Shown in pieces: positions 36,201 to 46,134 of a DNA stretch of 64,000 nucleotides. The notes below the pieces were generated by a model, which saw only the letters and a list, made by a program, of their open reading frames with translations, was not told the origin of the DNA and made no database searches. Numbering within the stretch: the stretch's first letter is position 1; each line of letters begins with the position of its first letter. The stretch is from Taxawa tesnikishii (nom. ined.) (Eukaryota; Ascomycota; Dothideomycetes; Dothideales): assembly GCA_030247885.1 (NCBI GenBank), contig JAPDRO010000012.1:434001-498000 (forward strand). Reading direction: 5' to 3'. Position numbers and translations under genes: made by a program.

Positions 36201-37883
36201 TCTGGAGCCGGTATTGCTGGCAACGTCCTTCTGCACACGGGACCCTCAAGGTTCTGCATTGGAGTCGACGGCAGGTAGATGTTACTAGCCGGGCGCTGTC
36301 CTGCAACGTTTGTTGAAAGTCGCCGAGGTGGGTGACTTGTATCGGCAATGCCGGAACACACGAGGCGCGGCATGCCGGAGGAGCAGCCGGAGGAGCAGCC
36401 GGAGTTTGGGCCACGTCCTCGAGATTGCGAGATTCGATCAACGGTATTCTGCAGGGAGAGGGAAGATCGCGCGTGGCATTCCTTGACGTTGATTGTTCGA
36501 AACGGGACGTTTTTTCTGGTGCACTTTGCGCAGTGGACTATCCGAAGTCTAACCCAAATCGAGCAGGTCCTTGGCCGGCGTGCAGTCTCGGTGCAGGGCC
36601 TGCCGTCATCGTGTGCGGCGCGTTTGGGGAGGGTCTATTGGCTGACTCTACGTGGCATGCTCACTCAGCTGCTTTTGAGCAAAAGCCGAGCTGTCGTGGT
36701 TCCTGCTGTTGCGCTCGCGGGTTGCAAGAAATGATCAGGAGATGAGGGGAAAGAGAGTCTGGAACACTCTTTTATCAATGTGCGAGATGATGTTGAGCGG
36801 TGATCCGAGACCCCTTTTCATCATTTTCGCGCATGACGTATATGGGCTTTCCGGCTTTCCTGTGCGCCCGAGCAACAAGGAACGCGTCACGAAATGTCGG
36901 TCGGCAAGCAGAGGGGCTTTTTGTGTGTGTATATGGGATGGAGGTGTGAGTGAGTGAGTGAGTGAGTGAGTGAGTGAGTGAGTGAGTGAGTGAGAGTGAG
37001 TGAGTGAGGGAGGGAGCGAGTGAGCGAGTGTGTTAGCGAGCGCGGGCATCTGTAGGACTTGCGGTCGGAATAGGCAATGGCAAGAATCGCCTTTTGAAAA
37101 GGGTCAGAACGACAGGCGTCACCAAGGCAGCGGTTCGCGCGTGTCAAGCAGGGCTGATGTCGATATCACGGCATGGCATCACCCACGTCTCGCTCAGAAG
37201 CGCGCGCAGGTCCACGGAAGTTGTGAAGTTGGGTCAAACCAAATGCATTAACCGGACGAATAGCTGCACGATGGTGAGACACAGAAGTTGCCCAAGGTCT
37301 CGTCTCGTCTCGCTCAGCTCGTCGTCTTGGGCCAGCCGACAAGTGCCAAACCTAGCGGGAGAAGCCTTTTGTGGTGCTCCGGCAGGGCGGGACCAAACTC
37401 CCCCACCATGCCCATCTCTTTTACACACCTATGACTGTACCCACCTTGACCATACACCACCACTACTCGAACCACTGCACATCCCTCAGCAACACCTACC
37501 TATTTACTTCACCTACCCTCGCTCACCCCGCCAGACCAACCCTCGTCAGCCGCGCTCACCGCTCACACCGCTCACGAAACCAGGCTCACTGTTGTGTTCA
37601 ACTCGTCGTCTAAAGAAAGCCTGTTCCTTTGACACCCTCACCCCCACGCCCCGATACCTGCACACCGGACTACATCCACAAGATCCATTGTCTGCCACAA
37701 GCCTGTCGACGTAATTGTACCACCTGTCCACCCACACAAACAACAAACCCCTTCGGGTCCAACCTAGGGCAAGCCACGCGAGCGAGAGACATCTGATCCC
37801 ACCTACCCGGTTCACGCCGTTTTCCTGTCTCTGCAAGAGCGCAAGACAAAGAGCCCAGTCGGGAGAGAGCACATATCACAACA
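33274..37883. other. Gene-poor region with tetranucleotide array
   Basis: 4.6 kb between the ferric reductase start and the Ypd1 start. Open frames up to 206 codons occur but lack domains, are Pro/Thr/His- or Arg-rich, and overlap each other. The last 500 bases are CA/CT-rich and look like the 5' leader of Ypd1. A GAGT array lies at 36945-37026. Some phrases recur loosely (for example around 34320 and 36040), but I could not establish a real repeat family by eye. Confidence 0.45.
36945..37026. repeat. (GAGT)n microsatellite
   Basis: Twelve or more tandem GAGT units, nearly perfect from 36949 to about 36993, degrade rightward to GAGG and GAGC variants. The minus-strand frame across it reads a Ser-Leu-Thr-His repeat, which is an artefact of the array and not a gene. 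Confidence 0.9.
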
Positions 37884-38578
37884 ATGGCGCCACAAGCAGA
37901 TACCAGGGTATGTACACTGTCACGCAGTTGATCCCCTGTATACTCTAGTAACCCGCCCTACCCTTCTGCTGTCGGACTAGGGCATGGTTCAACGTACATA
38001 GTATGAGCACCAGCTGACGAAGCTTGGCCTTTTCAGAGCGAGGAGGGCTCGATCGGAATGCCCGAGTTCGGTGACAACATCGACAGCACCACCTTCGAAC
38101 AGATTCTTGAGATGGACGATGACGAGGATGAGCGCGAGTTCAGCAAGAGCATCGTCTACGATTTCTTCGACCAAGCCAAGAGCACATTCACCAAGATGGA
38201 CTCAAATCTGTACGTCTTACTCTTCCCACATCTCCACCACAAGCAACTAGTCCCTCCTGCTGAAGCTCTCCCCATCTCTCGTGAGACATGACGCTCTGTA
38301 GTTGCTGATCTTTGATCCACAGTGAGAAGAAAGACCTCGCCCAACTCTCAGCCCTTGGCCACTTCCTCAAGGGAAGCAGCGCCACGCTAGGCCTGACCAA
38401 AGTCAAGGACTCTTGCGAGAAGATCCAGCACTTTGGCGCCCACAAGGACGAGACGGGAACACGCGATGAGCCCGATGACGAGAAATGCCTGCGCAACTGC
38501 AAGCAGACCATCGCGCAAGCAAAGGAAGAGTTTCGGGATGCGGAGAAGGCGCTCAGGAAGTTTTATCACGACGAATAA
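37884..38578 (+). CDS. YPD1: Histidine phosphotransfer protein Ypd1
   Basis: Shuttles phosphate between hybrid histidine kinases and the response regulators Ssk1 and Skn7 in the osmotic and oxidative stress relay. Exons 37884-37907, 38037-38209 and 38323-38578 give 150 residues. The HPt four-helix bundle is evident; the phosphorylated His lies in LGHFLKGSSATLGLTKV, with the preceding helix DFFDQAKSTFTKMDSNL and the closing helices around KCLRNCKQTIAQAKEEF. The first exon codes only eight residues (MAPQADTR), which is usual for the filamentous-fungal gene. No frame breaks. It is convergent with the mannosyltransferase gene, with no functional link. Confidence 0.95.
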
Positions 38579-39375
38579 AGATACGGACCTTGGTCCTCTC
38601 GCTCCTCTCTCTCCTCGCTAGAGGAGGAGGGAGGGTAGATTGTTTCGGCGCCGTCGTCATCAGCAATCGGCAAGGGTTAGAGATCGGGGAGTTGGGAAAG
38701 GGAATAATTCTTGGCAAGGGAAACGGGGTGAGGCACTATCAACCTACAGTTGGTTGAGGTGATGCTAGAAAACCCCGGGAAACGGGGTCGAGAGCCAGCT
38801 CTCACAACGAAAAGTATTTCGGACAGAGCTGAATTAGAGAGTCGACTACGAAGGAGATGCGAATGCCCACATCCCAACGCCAAGCATGGCTTATCAGAAG
38901 TCCCGCATCACCTGCTTACCGTACTGTCCTTGTCGCCCCCCTTACTTACGAATGCTGCCTCTACCTTGACTGCCCTCTCTCTCCGTACCATATCCGTGAT
39001 CCGCTGAGGAAAATGTGACATTTGTGTGTGGAATAGAATACAATGCCTGTGATGGGCACAAAAATGCCATGCCTTCGCCCCTAAAACTCCGACCGAACAA
39101 ACGCCTGCCTGCCTGCCTGCCGGCCCCGTTGAAACGCTGCAGACGTATTCGTACTCGCCCCGTAACCTTCCCACGCACTCGCTGCTGGCAATGGCTGTGG
39201 AAAACCAGACACCTGTTCCAATAATTGCCGAATCGAGAAACCTTCCACCAGAGGTCTTCCGACCGTCCCGTCCCATTCACCCCTCCTCAAACCGCCCCTC
39301 CTCCGTCCCTCCTCCGTCCCTCCTCCGTCCCTCCTCCGTCCCTCCTCCCTCACTTTTTCTTTTCTTTTTTCCCCT
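38579..39375. other. Convergent intergenic region
   Basis: About 800 bases between the stops of Ypd1 and the mannosyltransferase. Contains a short TGCC run near 39108-39123 and the 11-base minisatellite listed separately. No gene is seen. Confidence 0.5.
39296..39350. repeat. 11-bp minisatellite, five units (CCCTCCTCCGT)
   Basis: Five tandem copies of CCCTCCTCCGT, four identical and the last ending CCT, lie just beyond the stop of the mannosyltransferase gene in its 3' region. Confidence 0.9.
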
Positions 39376-40602
39376 CTACCTCTCGCGATCGACCAGCTCC
39401 CTCCACCGCGTGAGCAGCGGCTGCATCTCCTCCTCGCACTTCCTGTTCGGATCGCGCTGGCAGCCGTGGAAGTTTGCGACAAAGTCGCCTTCTTGATAGA
39501 CGCCCTCGGTCGAACCCGTCGTGTAGGAGTTTAAGATACGTTGAGGGATCAGTGCCAGTTTGGCCAGGATCGTACCGTGCCATCTATTGATCCCCCCTTT
39601 CGTCAGTATCCCTGAGAGCGCAGAGAAAGTGGAATGGATGGATGGAGGGAGGGGGAGGGAGAAAGGAGTTTACTCACTGCACAATATGCTCCAAAGCATG
39701 CCCCTCGGCCTTCTGAAAGTTGTAGCTCCGGTACAGGGGATCGAACCAGGCGTCCAGGAAAAACTTGGCCCAGTCTCCGTTCCGCACGATCATGCTTCCG
39801 CCCGCCAGTCCTTCCTTGTCTTGCGTCAGGACGAAGTCGATCCGCGACCCCTTCAGATGCGAGAAGGTCTTGATCACGCTGTCGGGTGGTACGACGGGCT
39901 GGTCGACGATCATGAGGGATTCGAGCCGAGAGGGGTTCATGACGTGCTTTTCGAGAGACAGGGAGGGCGACATGATGAGCGCGGTCGAGGTCAGGTAGAA
40001 GAGGTAGGGCGAGTGCGGGTAGAGCGTCATTGCGTGTCGCAACGCTGGCACGACGGCCCAGGAGGAGGGGAGTTGCCGAGGGGGTAGTCGGTGGTGTTGG
40101 GGAAGAAAGTCACGTAGCCTACAAGCATGCGATCCTTTCGGTCAGCGATCTGCGCTCTCGAGTGTATAGTCCCGCACCATCCCTCGCCCATCTCTCTCGC
40201 TCTTCTCGAACCCTGTTTGCTGCCTTGTTCCTCACGACTAGTGTGTGTATATTGCGCTGTCCATGCGTAGTTTTGATTCCTTCCTTCTGCAAACGACTCG
40301 GAACACTCACCATGCCGGCTCGCATAATCCCTTCTATTAGCCTTGATGGCCTCCTTGTAACTCTCGCTCAACCCCGGCTCCAGCACCGTCACCACAACCG
40401 CGCCCGGAGTCCCAGGTGGAACGTACCCGTCACCCGACCCGCCCAGGAACAACTTCAGCAGCAGCCATAATCCGACGATTGCGCCAATTGCGATTGCCGC
40501 GAGCTGTTTCGGGCTGCGTTGGCGCAGGAGGGTCGAGCGAGAGGAGCGGACGGCGTAGGGTGTCGGATGTGAGGATTTCCGGGTGGGGTATGGGAAGTGC
40601 AT
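39376..40602 (-). CDS. GT34 (GMA12/MNN10 family) alpha-1,6-mannosyltransferase, one frame break
   Basis: Golgi type II membrane glycosyltransferase that extends N-linked mannan, like yeast Mnn10/Mnn11. Exons 40602-40311, 40118-39678 and 39583-39376 in coding order. A short basic cytosolic tail precedes the anchor LAAIAIGAIVGLWLLLKLFL, then VVVTVLEPGLSESYKEAIK, ANRRDYASRHGYVTFFPN, YPHSPYLFYLTSTALI, GSRIDFVLTQDKEGLAGGS and AEGHALEHIVQWHGTILAKL. The usual DxD motif is not obvious (a WFDPLYRS block is present). The frame changes at 40068-40071, four G on the plus strand; one extra base joins TTDYPLGNSP to SSWAVVPALRHAM and gives 313 residues. Which subunit of the mannan polymerase complex it represents cannot be told. 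Confidence 0.85.
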
Positions 40603-41268
40603 CTTGCGTGTATCGTGACTATCGTTCGAAGAGAGCGTTTTGGGTTCGTGAGGCCGGAGGGCCGGTTGTTCGCGGTCGGCGCAGAAGAGCGAGGGGTTGG
40701 TAAAATGAACGAACGAGCTTGGCTGTATGATACTTTCGGAACTCTTGGCGGAAGGTCTGCTCTTCCTAGATGGCTGTCTCTTTTTGTACAGGATACAGGA
40801 GTTTTAAAGGATGGAATCGGACGCTCCGCAAGCGATGTCCAGCAGCAGCAGCGGCGCAGGCGATACGAGAGTTGTAGTATCAGGTCAGCTCAACCGTCCG
40901 AATAAGTCTTGGTTAATTGACACGGGACCCCTCTAATCTGCCCTCTACTCAGATCTCCGGTTCGGTCTTGGCAGGGCAGGCGGGTGTAGCCGCAGCTAAT
41001 GCGGTAAGTGAACGCCTAAATATAGACAGCGTTCCTGGTGATGAATTCGCATCTGGTTAATGCAATATATTCACTTGCATGGACATAAACCCGTAGTGTC
41101 TCAATTGCTTTCTCAAAAGCCATATCCAGAAAGGTCACGTCGTTGGAAGATGCTCATCGGAACAGGTCTACAGAGAACGGAAATGCAACAAGTACAATGT
41201 TAACCCATCCAAGAGGCGAGCGCATCACTACCGCGATGCAGTCTATCAGGATATCATCCAAAACCTCG
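40603..41268. other. Intergenic, nothing recognised
   Basis: 666 bases between the mannosyltransferase start and the stop of the MpaB-like gene. It should hold the mannosyltransferase promoter. No gene is seen. Confidence 0.45.
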
Positions 41269-42785
41269 CTAAAAGCGCGCATAGATTGACCGTGCAATCC
41301 CCAATCCAACCTTCACCGAGCAGACCATTCCCACGGCCAGAACACCAGTGGCAATAAGGAAGGTCTTCAGATTCCTGCCCTCGATGCCCGAATACTGCAA
41401 CTGAGCGCCCTCGCTCTCTCCCATTTCGGTAATGGTGCTGTACTCGGGCACATACTTGAAGTCAAAGCTGGTCTCTTCGCCTTTGAGACCGTACTTGCTC
41501 TCCACAACGATCGTCCAGAAGGCTTTGCGCAGCATTTCGACCTTCTTGCGATCCCAGGAAGGTATGGATCGGTAAGTGTAGCAGAAAAAGCTAAAGAAGA
41601 GACATTGGCCCGCCATCAACGCCCAGTAGTAAAGGCCGGGTCGAGGCAGGCCGAGCTCGTCGCAGAGCTCGTTGCCGTTCAACCATCGAGCGCCGGCGAC
41701 CAGGAAGTCTGAAGACGCGTATCCTGGCGGCTGCCCCTGCAGACTCTTGATGATGTTGTTGGCGAGGATCTTGGACGTCTCTGTGGGCTGGATCTCGTTC
41801 ATGAGAAGCGTCTCCATGACTGCTTTCGCCTTGGCCGAAGTTGCAAAGTGATCGGTAGGTGAACCAATCAGATAGCCGATATACCGCCAAAGCGCAACAT
41901 AATCATCTGTCTCCTGTTGCCGCAGAAAAATCCCTTGACGTGGTAGAGAAAGCCAGATCAGTGTCGCGGAGAAGGTTCCTATAGTAGCCATCGCGTCCAG
42001 ATCGTTGATCGGTATCCCCCACTTTTCCACGTTGTAGTACTCCGGTTTCGTCTCCGCGAGCTTCATGATCCGTTTCCGTACAGCGGCGTGCAGCAATCGC
42101 ACTCTGATCGTCGATGCAAAGCCTTCTCCGCCAGGCTGAACCGACTCAAGACTCTTTGTGCATTGCAATATGTGTTGCGTGGTTTCGAATAACCGACCTC
42201 TGGCCACTTTCGTAGAGAAGCCTCCCGTTCGAGCGAGCGTTTCGACAACTCTTGCTGCACCCATGCCGCCGAGAAGGGATTGGTATGCAAGACCGGTCAG
42301 GTTAGCTGCGCCGTAGCGATAAAAGACATCTTGGCCGCGCGCTATCTGGTCCCAATCTACCCATTCTGGCACTGTGTTGACTTCGCGCCAGAACCGCGAC
42401 AGGGTCTCGTCGGTGTGAGCGTTGTCTCGAAGGATGGCGTACAGATCTCTCTTGGGGGCCTTTGGGGCTTCCACGTTCGAGTCTTTCAGAATCTCTGGTT
42501 GTTGCGGTTTGGGATACCGGGTGTTGTTGCGAGGCAGTTCTGAGCGTGGCGGTGGCGAGATCTCATTCAGACGTTCCAAGACTTGTTCTCCGAGCACATC
42601 ATAGGAGTGTTTCAATGGTTCACATTCCTCTAGAGTAAGATGATTATCTGTTAAGTCGAAGGTGTAGCCCCAGCATCTGTGTTCGAGGGTGATCAGCTTC
42701 GTGTATGGCGGAGGAGTGAAGCATGTGAAAGTACCTACGTTCTGGTCTTGTCTGTTTGCTTCCTGAAGGGATTCGGCCACGCCAT
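41269..42785 (-). CDS. MpaB-like / rubber oxygenase-type protein (DUF2236), ER membrane
   Basis: Member of the MpaB/latex-clearing-protein superfamily; MpaB itself is an ER-bound oxygenase in mycophenolic acid biosynthesis, while most fungal relatives have no known substrate. Exons 42785-42739 and 42676-41269 in coding order give 484 residues. The small first exon reads MAWPNPFRKQTDKTRT and joins CWGYTFDLTD; this start was preferred over a longer open frame because it restores the conserved N-terminus and uses a good GT-AG intron. Conserved blocks: RFWREVNTVPEWVDWDQIAR, FYRYGAANLTGLAYQSLLGG, ARTGGFSTKVARGRLFETTQ, RVRLLHAAVRKRI, GIPINDLDAMATIGTF and YLIGSPTDHF. A C-terminal hydrophobic segment (FLIATGVLAVGMVCSV) would anchor it. 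No frame breaks. Divergent from the GMC gene. Confidence 0.85.
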
Positions 42786-43989
42786 GTATTCGACCCTGGA
42801 AAGAAAGAGAGCAAAAATTGGACAAACGAGAGGACAGACTTGCCAGTGAGACGCAAAATGTTTCTACACAGATCAAGAGACAGGGATGAGTTCTTGTTCG
42901 GACAGCAGAGAACGGTTTGCCGCCAAACCAAATGCATAGCGTCATGCTGGACGCCAAGAGCGGAAAGCTAGCGTCCTGGAAGGCTAGAAGGGAATACGGT
43001 TCGGGCGTGTGACTGCCCGCACAACACGGTATTTCGTTTGTTCGCCACGAACGACTTGGCCGCGTGGCACTTGTGGCTGCTTTGCTCTGCTCGCCTCGAG
43101 TTGAAGGTCGTGTAGCGCATAGATGGACATGTACGCGTTTTTGTAGGGCAAGACCCCGCGAGATGGGAAAGGTTGGTTCCCTGCATCAGCACCGACCATC
43201 ACTCACAGATCTCCCATCTCACCTCAGAAGCCTCTGTGAGCAAGCCATCCAATGCAACACTGGCCTTGGCCATACCAACTGCACGTCCATCAGACAATCG
43301 TCAGCAATGTGTCAGCGAGCCGTTGCTGCACCCTGATTACCTGTAGGGCATGACCCCAAGCTGAGGAATGAACTCCTCGTCGCCCGCTTAACAAACCTGG
43401 CGAGGCGCCGCTGGCACCCCTTCTCCGTTAGTGAGAACCTGATGAGGCATTGTACACCGAGTTGGGAGGGGACGTTTACAGCTGTTTTGAACATCTTCGA
43501 TGATACAGGTATATGTGGCCAGCCTTAACGAGACGCGAAGGGTTTTAATGAGTTGGAGCCCTCCACCAGATGCGTCACCGACTCGAAATGTATGGAGTAT
43601 CCGAATCCCTTCGTTCGTGTGCAGACCGTAGCTTGTTCGGTCCCATCACTTCGGGGGGACACGTTCTACAGCTGAGAAAGCGAAATTTGTCAATCACGGT
43701 ACGTCCTACTCCGATACCACTGAGCAACTATAGGCAACGCGTTTCCTAAGCCAGTCAGAATGCTCACTCAGCCCTGCATGATGCACGCTTATGCTTGTTA
43801 ACTCCATGGGCTGACAACAGGAGCGTCCTAATGCGTCCACACAATCAGGCGAGTCGTGTTCAGGGTGCCATGTTGTTGGACGTCGTAGCTTCATGTTGTC
43901 TTCCATTATAAAAGGGAAGTCGCGACCGCGGCATCTTCCCCTCTCTACACCAACACATCACTTTTCTCCAAATTACGACCAACCTAACC
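42786..43989. promoter_or_regulatory. Divergent promoter region, MpaB-like / GMC oxidoreductase
   Basis: 1.2 kb between two head-to-head oxidoreductase genes. A TATA box lies at 43907-43913 on the GMC side. Open frames of 60-90 codons are chance. Shared control of the two genes is possible but only inferred from the arrangement. Confidence 0.4.
43907..43913 (+). promoter_or_regulatory. TATA box upstream of the GMC oxidoreductase
   Basis: TATAAAA, 77 bases upstream of the ATG at 43990, followed by a pyrimidine-rich stretch containing likely transcription starts (CTCTCTACACC). Position and context are typical for an inducible fungal promoter. Confidence 0.6.
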
Positions 43990-45799
43990 ATGACGGAAAC
44001 ATACGACTTCATAGTGGTCGGATGTGAGTACATCGCCCCTCCAGCCAATTGAGTGGACGCCTTGATGACCTCGATCCCCAGCTGGTCCAGCCGGCGCTAC
44101 ACTTGCCTCGCGCCTGGCGGGAACAGCAAAGGCACCCAAGGTCTTGTTGTTGGAGGCCGGTGGACCTAAGGATGAGGCCTATTCTGGCTGGCTAGCTGAT
44201 CGATACACCTCTTTCGTTGCCCACCCGAACATGAACTGGCAGTACAAGACTGTACCCCAGAAGCACCTGAACGACAGGGTCATCGATTACTCTCGCGGTA
44301 GAGCACTCGGAGGCACGAGCACCCTCAATTTCGCCGCGTATACCACCGGACCGAAAGACGACTACGACTACTGGGCGGAGCTCGTTGGCGACGAAACCTT
44401 TGGTTGGGACAACGCGGTGAAAAGGCGCAAGAACATCGAGTCTTACGTCTTTGAAGCCAAAGACGGATACAGCCGCTACTACAACCCATCCAAAGCACTC
44501 CACGGTAGCACTGGACCATTGCATGTTGGGATTCCCGATGAGTGGGAGACTGGCTTGACTCACCTCATCGACGCTGCAGAGCAGCATGGCTTGGGAAGTA
44601 ACGTGGACCTCAACTCTGGCGTGCCGCTGGGCCTTGCTGTCTGCCCATCGACGGCAACCAAGAATTTTCGTCATACCGCTGCCGATGCTTATTTGAGAGA
44701 TGTTCCCGACAATCTTACGATAGCGATCAACACGCCGGTGGAGAAGGTATTGTTCGAAGGTGAAAAGGCGGTTGGTGTGCTCGCTGGAGGGCAAGAATGT
44801 ATGTTCGCCTCATCCCTAGCCTTGACGGTATGCCTTGCTCATACCCTAACCTCACGCTACAGACTTCGCATCCAAGGAAGTTGTGCTCTCCGCTGGAGCA
44901 ATAGATTCACCGAAGCTGCTCATGCTCTCCGGCATCGGCAACAAGGAGGAACTGGGAAACCTGGGTATTCCCTCCCTTGTTGACCTCCCAGGCGTTGGTG
45001 AAAACCTGCAAGATCATTTCATGTTTGTGATGGACTTTCGTCAAACTGACGGATTGAACGGACGCGCAGAGTTCCTCAGCAACCCTGAGGCAGTTGAGCA
45101 AGCAAGAAAACAATTCGCCAAGGACGGAACTGGACCACTCGCCGTCACCTTCAACAGTATCGGCTTAGGCTACTTCAAGAACGATGATCTCTTTGAGACG
45201 GAGGAGTTCAAGGCTCTCCCAATCGAACTGCAGGACCACATACGCAAGCCCACGGTTCCCATGTGGGAGATATGCACCCTCGTTCCGATCCCCAACCCAA
45301 TGGCCAACCCAAAACATACTTACCTGACACTCCTCGGGTTCCCTCAGAACCCACAATCTAAAGGAACTATCAAGCTCGCGTCGGCCGATTTCGCCGACCC
45401 TCCCTCGCGGACCCGAATTTCCTGGCCCATCCATTCGACGTCAGGAACGCCATCGCAAGCGTACGCAAGGTGCTCGAATTTGCCGAGAGCCCAGCCGTTA
45501 AGAAGGACATCGTTGAGGTCTTGTCCGCGCCCGCCAGCAAGTCCGACGAGGACTGTCTGGCGTTTGCTCGAGAGCGGTCCGGAACCACGTGGCATCCCAG
45601 CTGCACGGTCAAGATGGGGAAGAAGACGGACCCGGAGGCGTGCGTGGACAATAACTTCAAGGTGTTTGGGACGGAGAAATTGAGGGTCGCGGATCTGAGC
45701 GTCCTGCCGTTCCTGCCGCAGTGCCACCCCCAGAGCATTGCTTACCTCATCGGAGAGACGGCTGCGGAGAAGCTGGCGGCTGAGTACGCCCTGGACTAA
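43990..45799 (+). CDS. GMC-family FAD oxidoreductase, one frame break
   Basis: Flavoenzyme of the glucose-methanol-choline group; the alcohol substrate is unknown. Exons 43990-44023, 44082-44798 and 44863-45799. The FAD dinucleotide motif is completed across intron 1: YDFIVVG then SGPAGATLASRLAG. GMC signature 1 is GRALGGTSTLNFAAYT, signature 2 is VVLSAGAIDSPKLLMLSGIG. The C-terminal catalytic part has WHPSCTVKMG, RVADLSVLPFLPQCHPQSIA and GETAAEKLA; the active-site pair is the His of WHPS and the His of CHPQ. The frame changes at 45398-45400, three C; one extra base joins LASADFADP to SLADPNFLAHPFDVRNAI and gives 562 residues, a normal GMC length. No signal peptide is visible, so it is probably intracellular, unlike secreted glucose oxidases. 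MpaB-like gene is divergent. Confidence 0.88.
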
Positions 45800-46134
45800 G
45801 ACGGGGCCCGGAAGTGTGAATAGGTCCGGAGTTGTGTATGAGCATGCTCAAGGCCGCTCACGATAACTGATAGATAGACAGAGTGGGAAGGGGAAGCGGA
45901 TGCATTTTGCTGTTTTAAAAACGGCTGGCGCCACCTGAGCGATACACCGGCCTTACGGCTAGTCTTTAATTTATTCATGCGATGCCAATTTTTTTGATTC
46001 CCAAACAACCCAGATCCTCGCACCATACTCCTTGAGACGCCGTACGAAATGGTGGTTATCCGTCATTAATCGTTAGGGTGAGAACGCGCAAAGAAGTCGA
46101 GATATGCAGAGTCGGTCAGATTGCACAGATGCCG
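45800..46134. other. Convergent intergenic region
   Basis: 335 bases between the stops of the GMC and RasGEF genes, holding both 3' ends. Rich in short A and T runs. No gene is seen. Confidence 0.5.

Noticed and set aside
36735-37147. Minus-strand frames reading a Ser-Leu-Thr-His repeat protein
   Set aside because: The repeat is the translated GAGT microsatellite; all frames through such an array stay open.
37094-37714. 206-codon plus-strand frame before Ypd1
   Set aside because: Pro/His/Thr-rich text without domain, lying in the CA/CT-rich leader just upstream of the Ypd1 start; looks like untranslated region.
39737-39747. tRNA B-box-like word GGTTCGATCCC on the minus strand
   Set aside because: It codes WFDP in the conserved mannosyltransferase, and no A box or acceptor stem can be paired around it.
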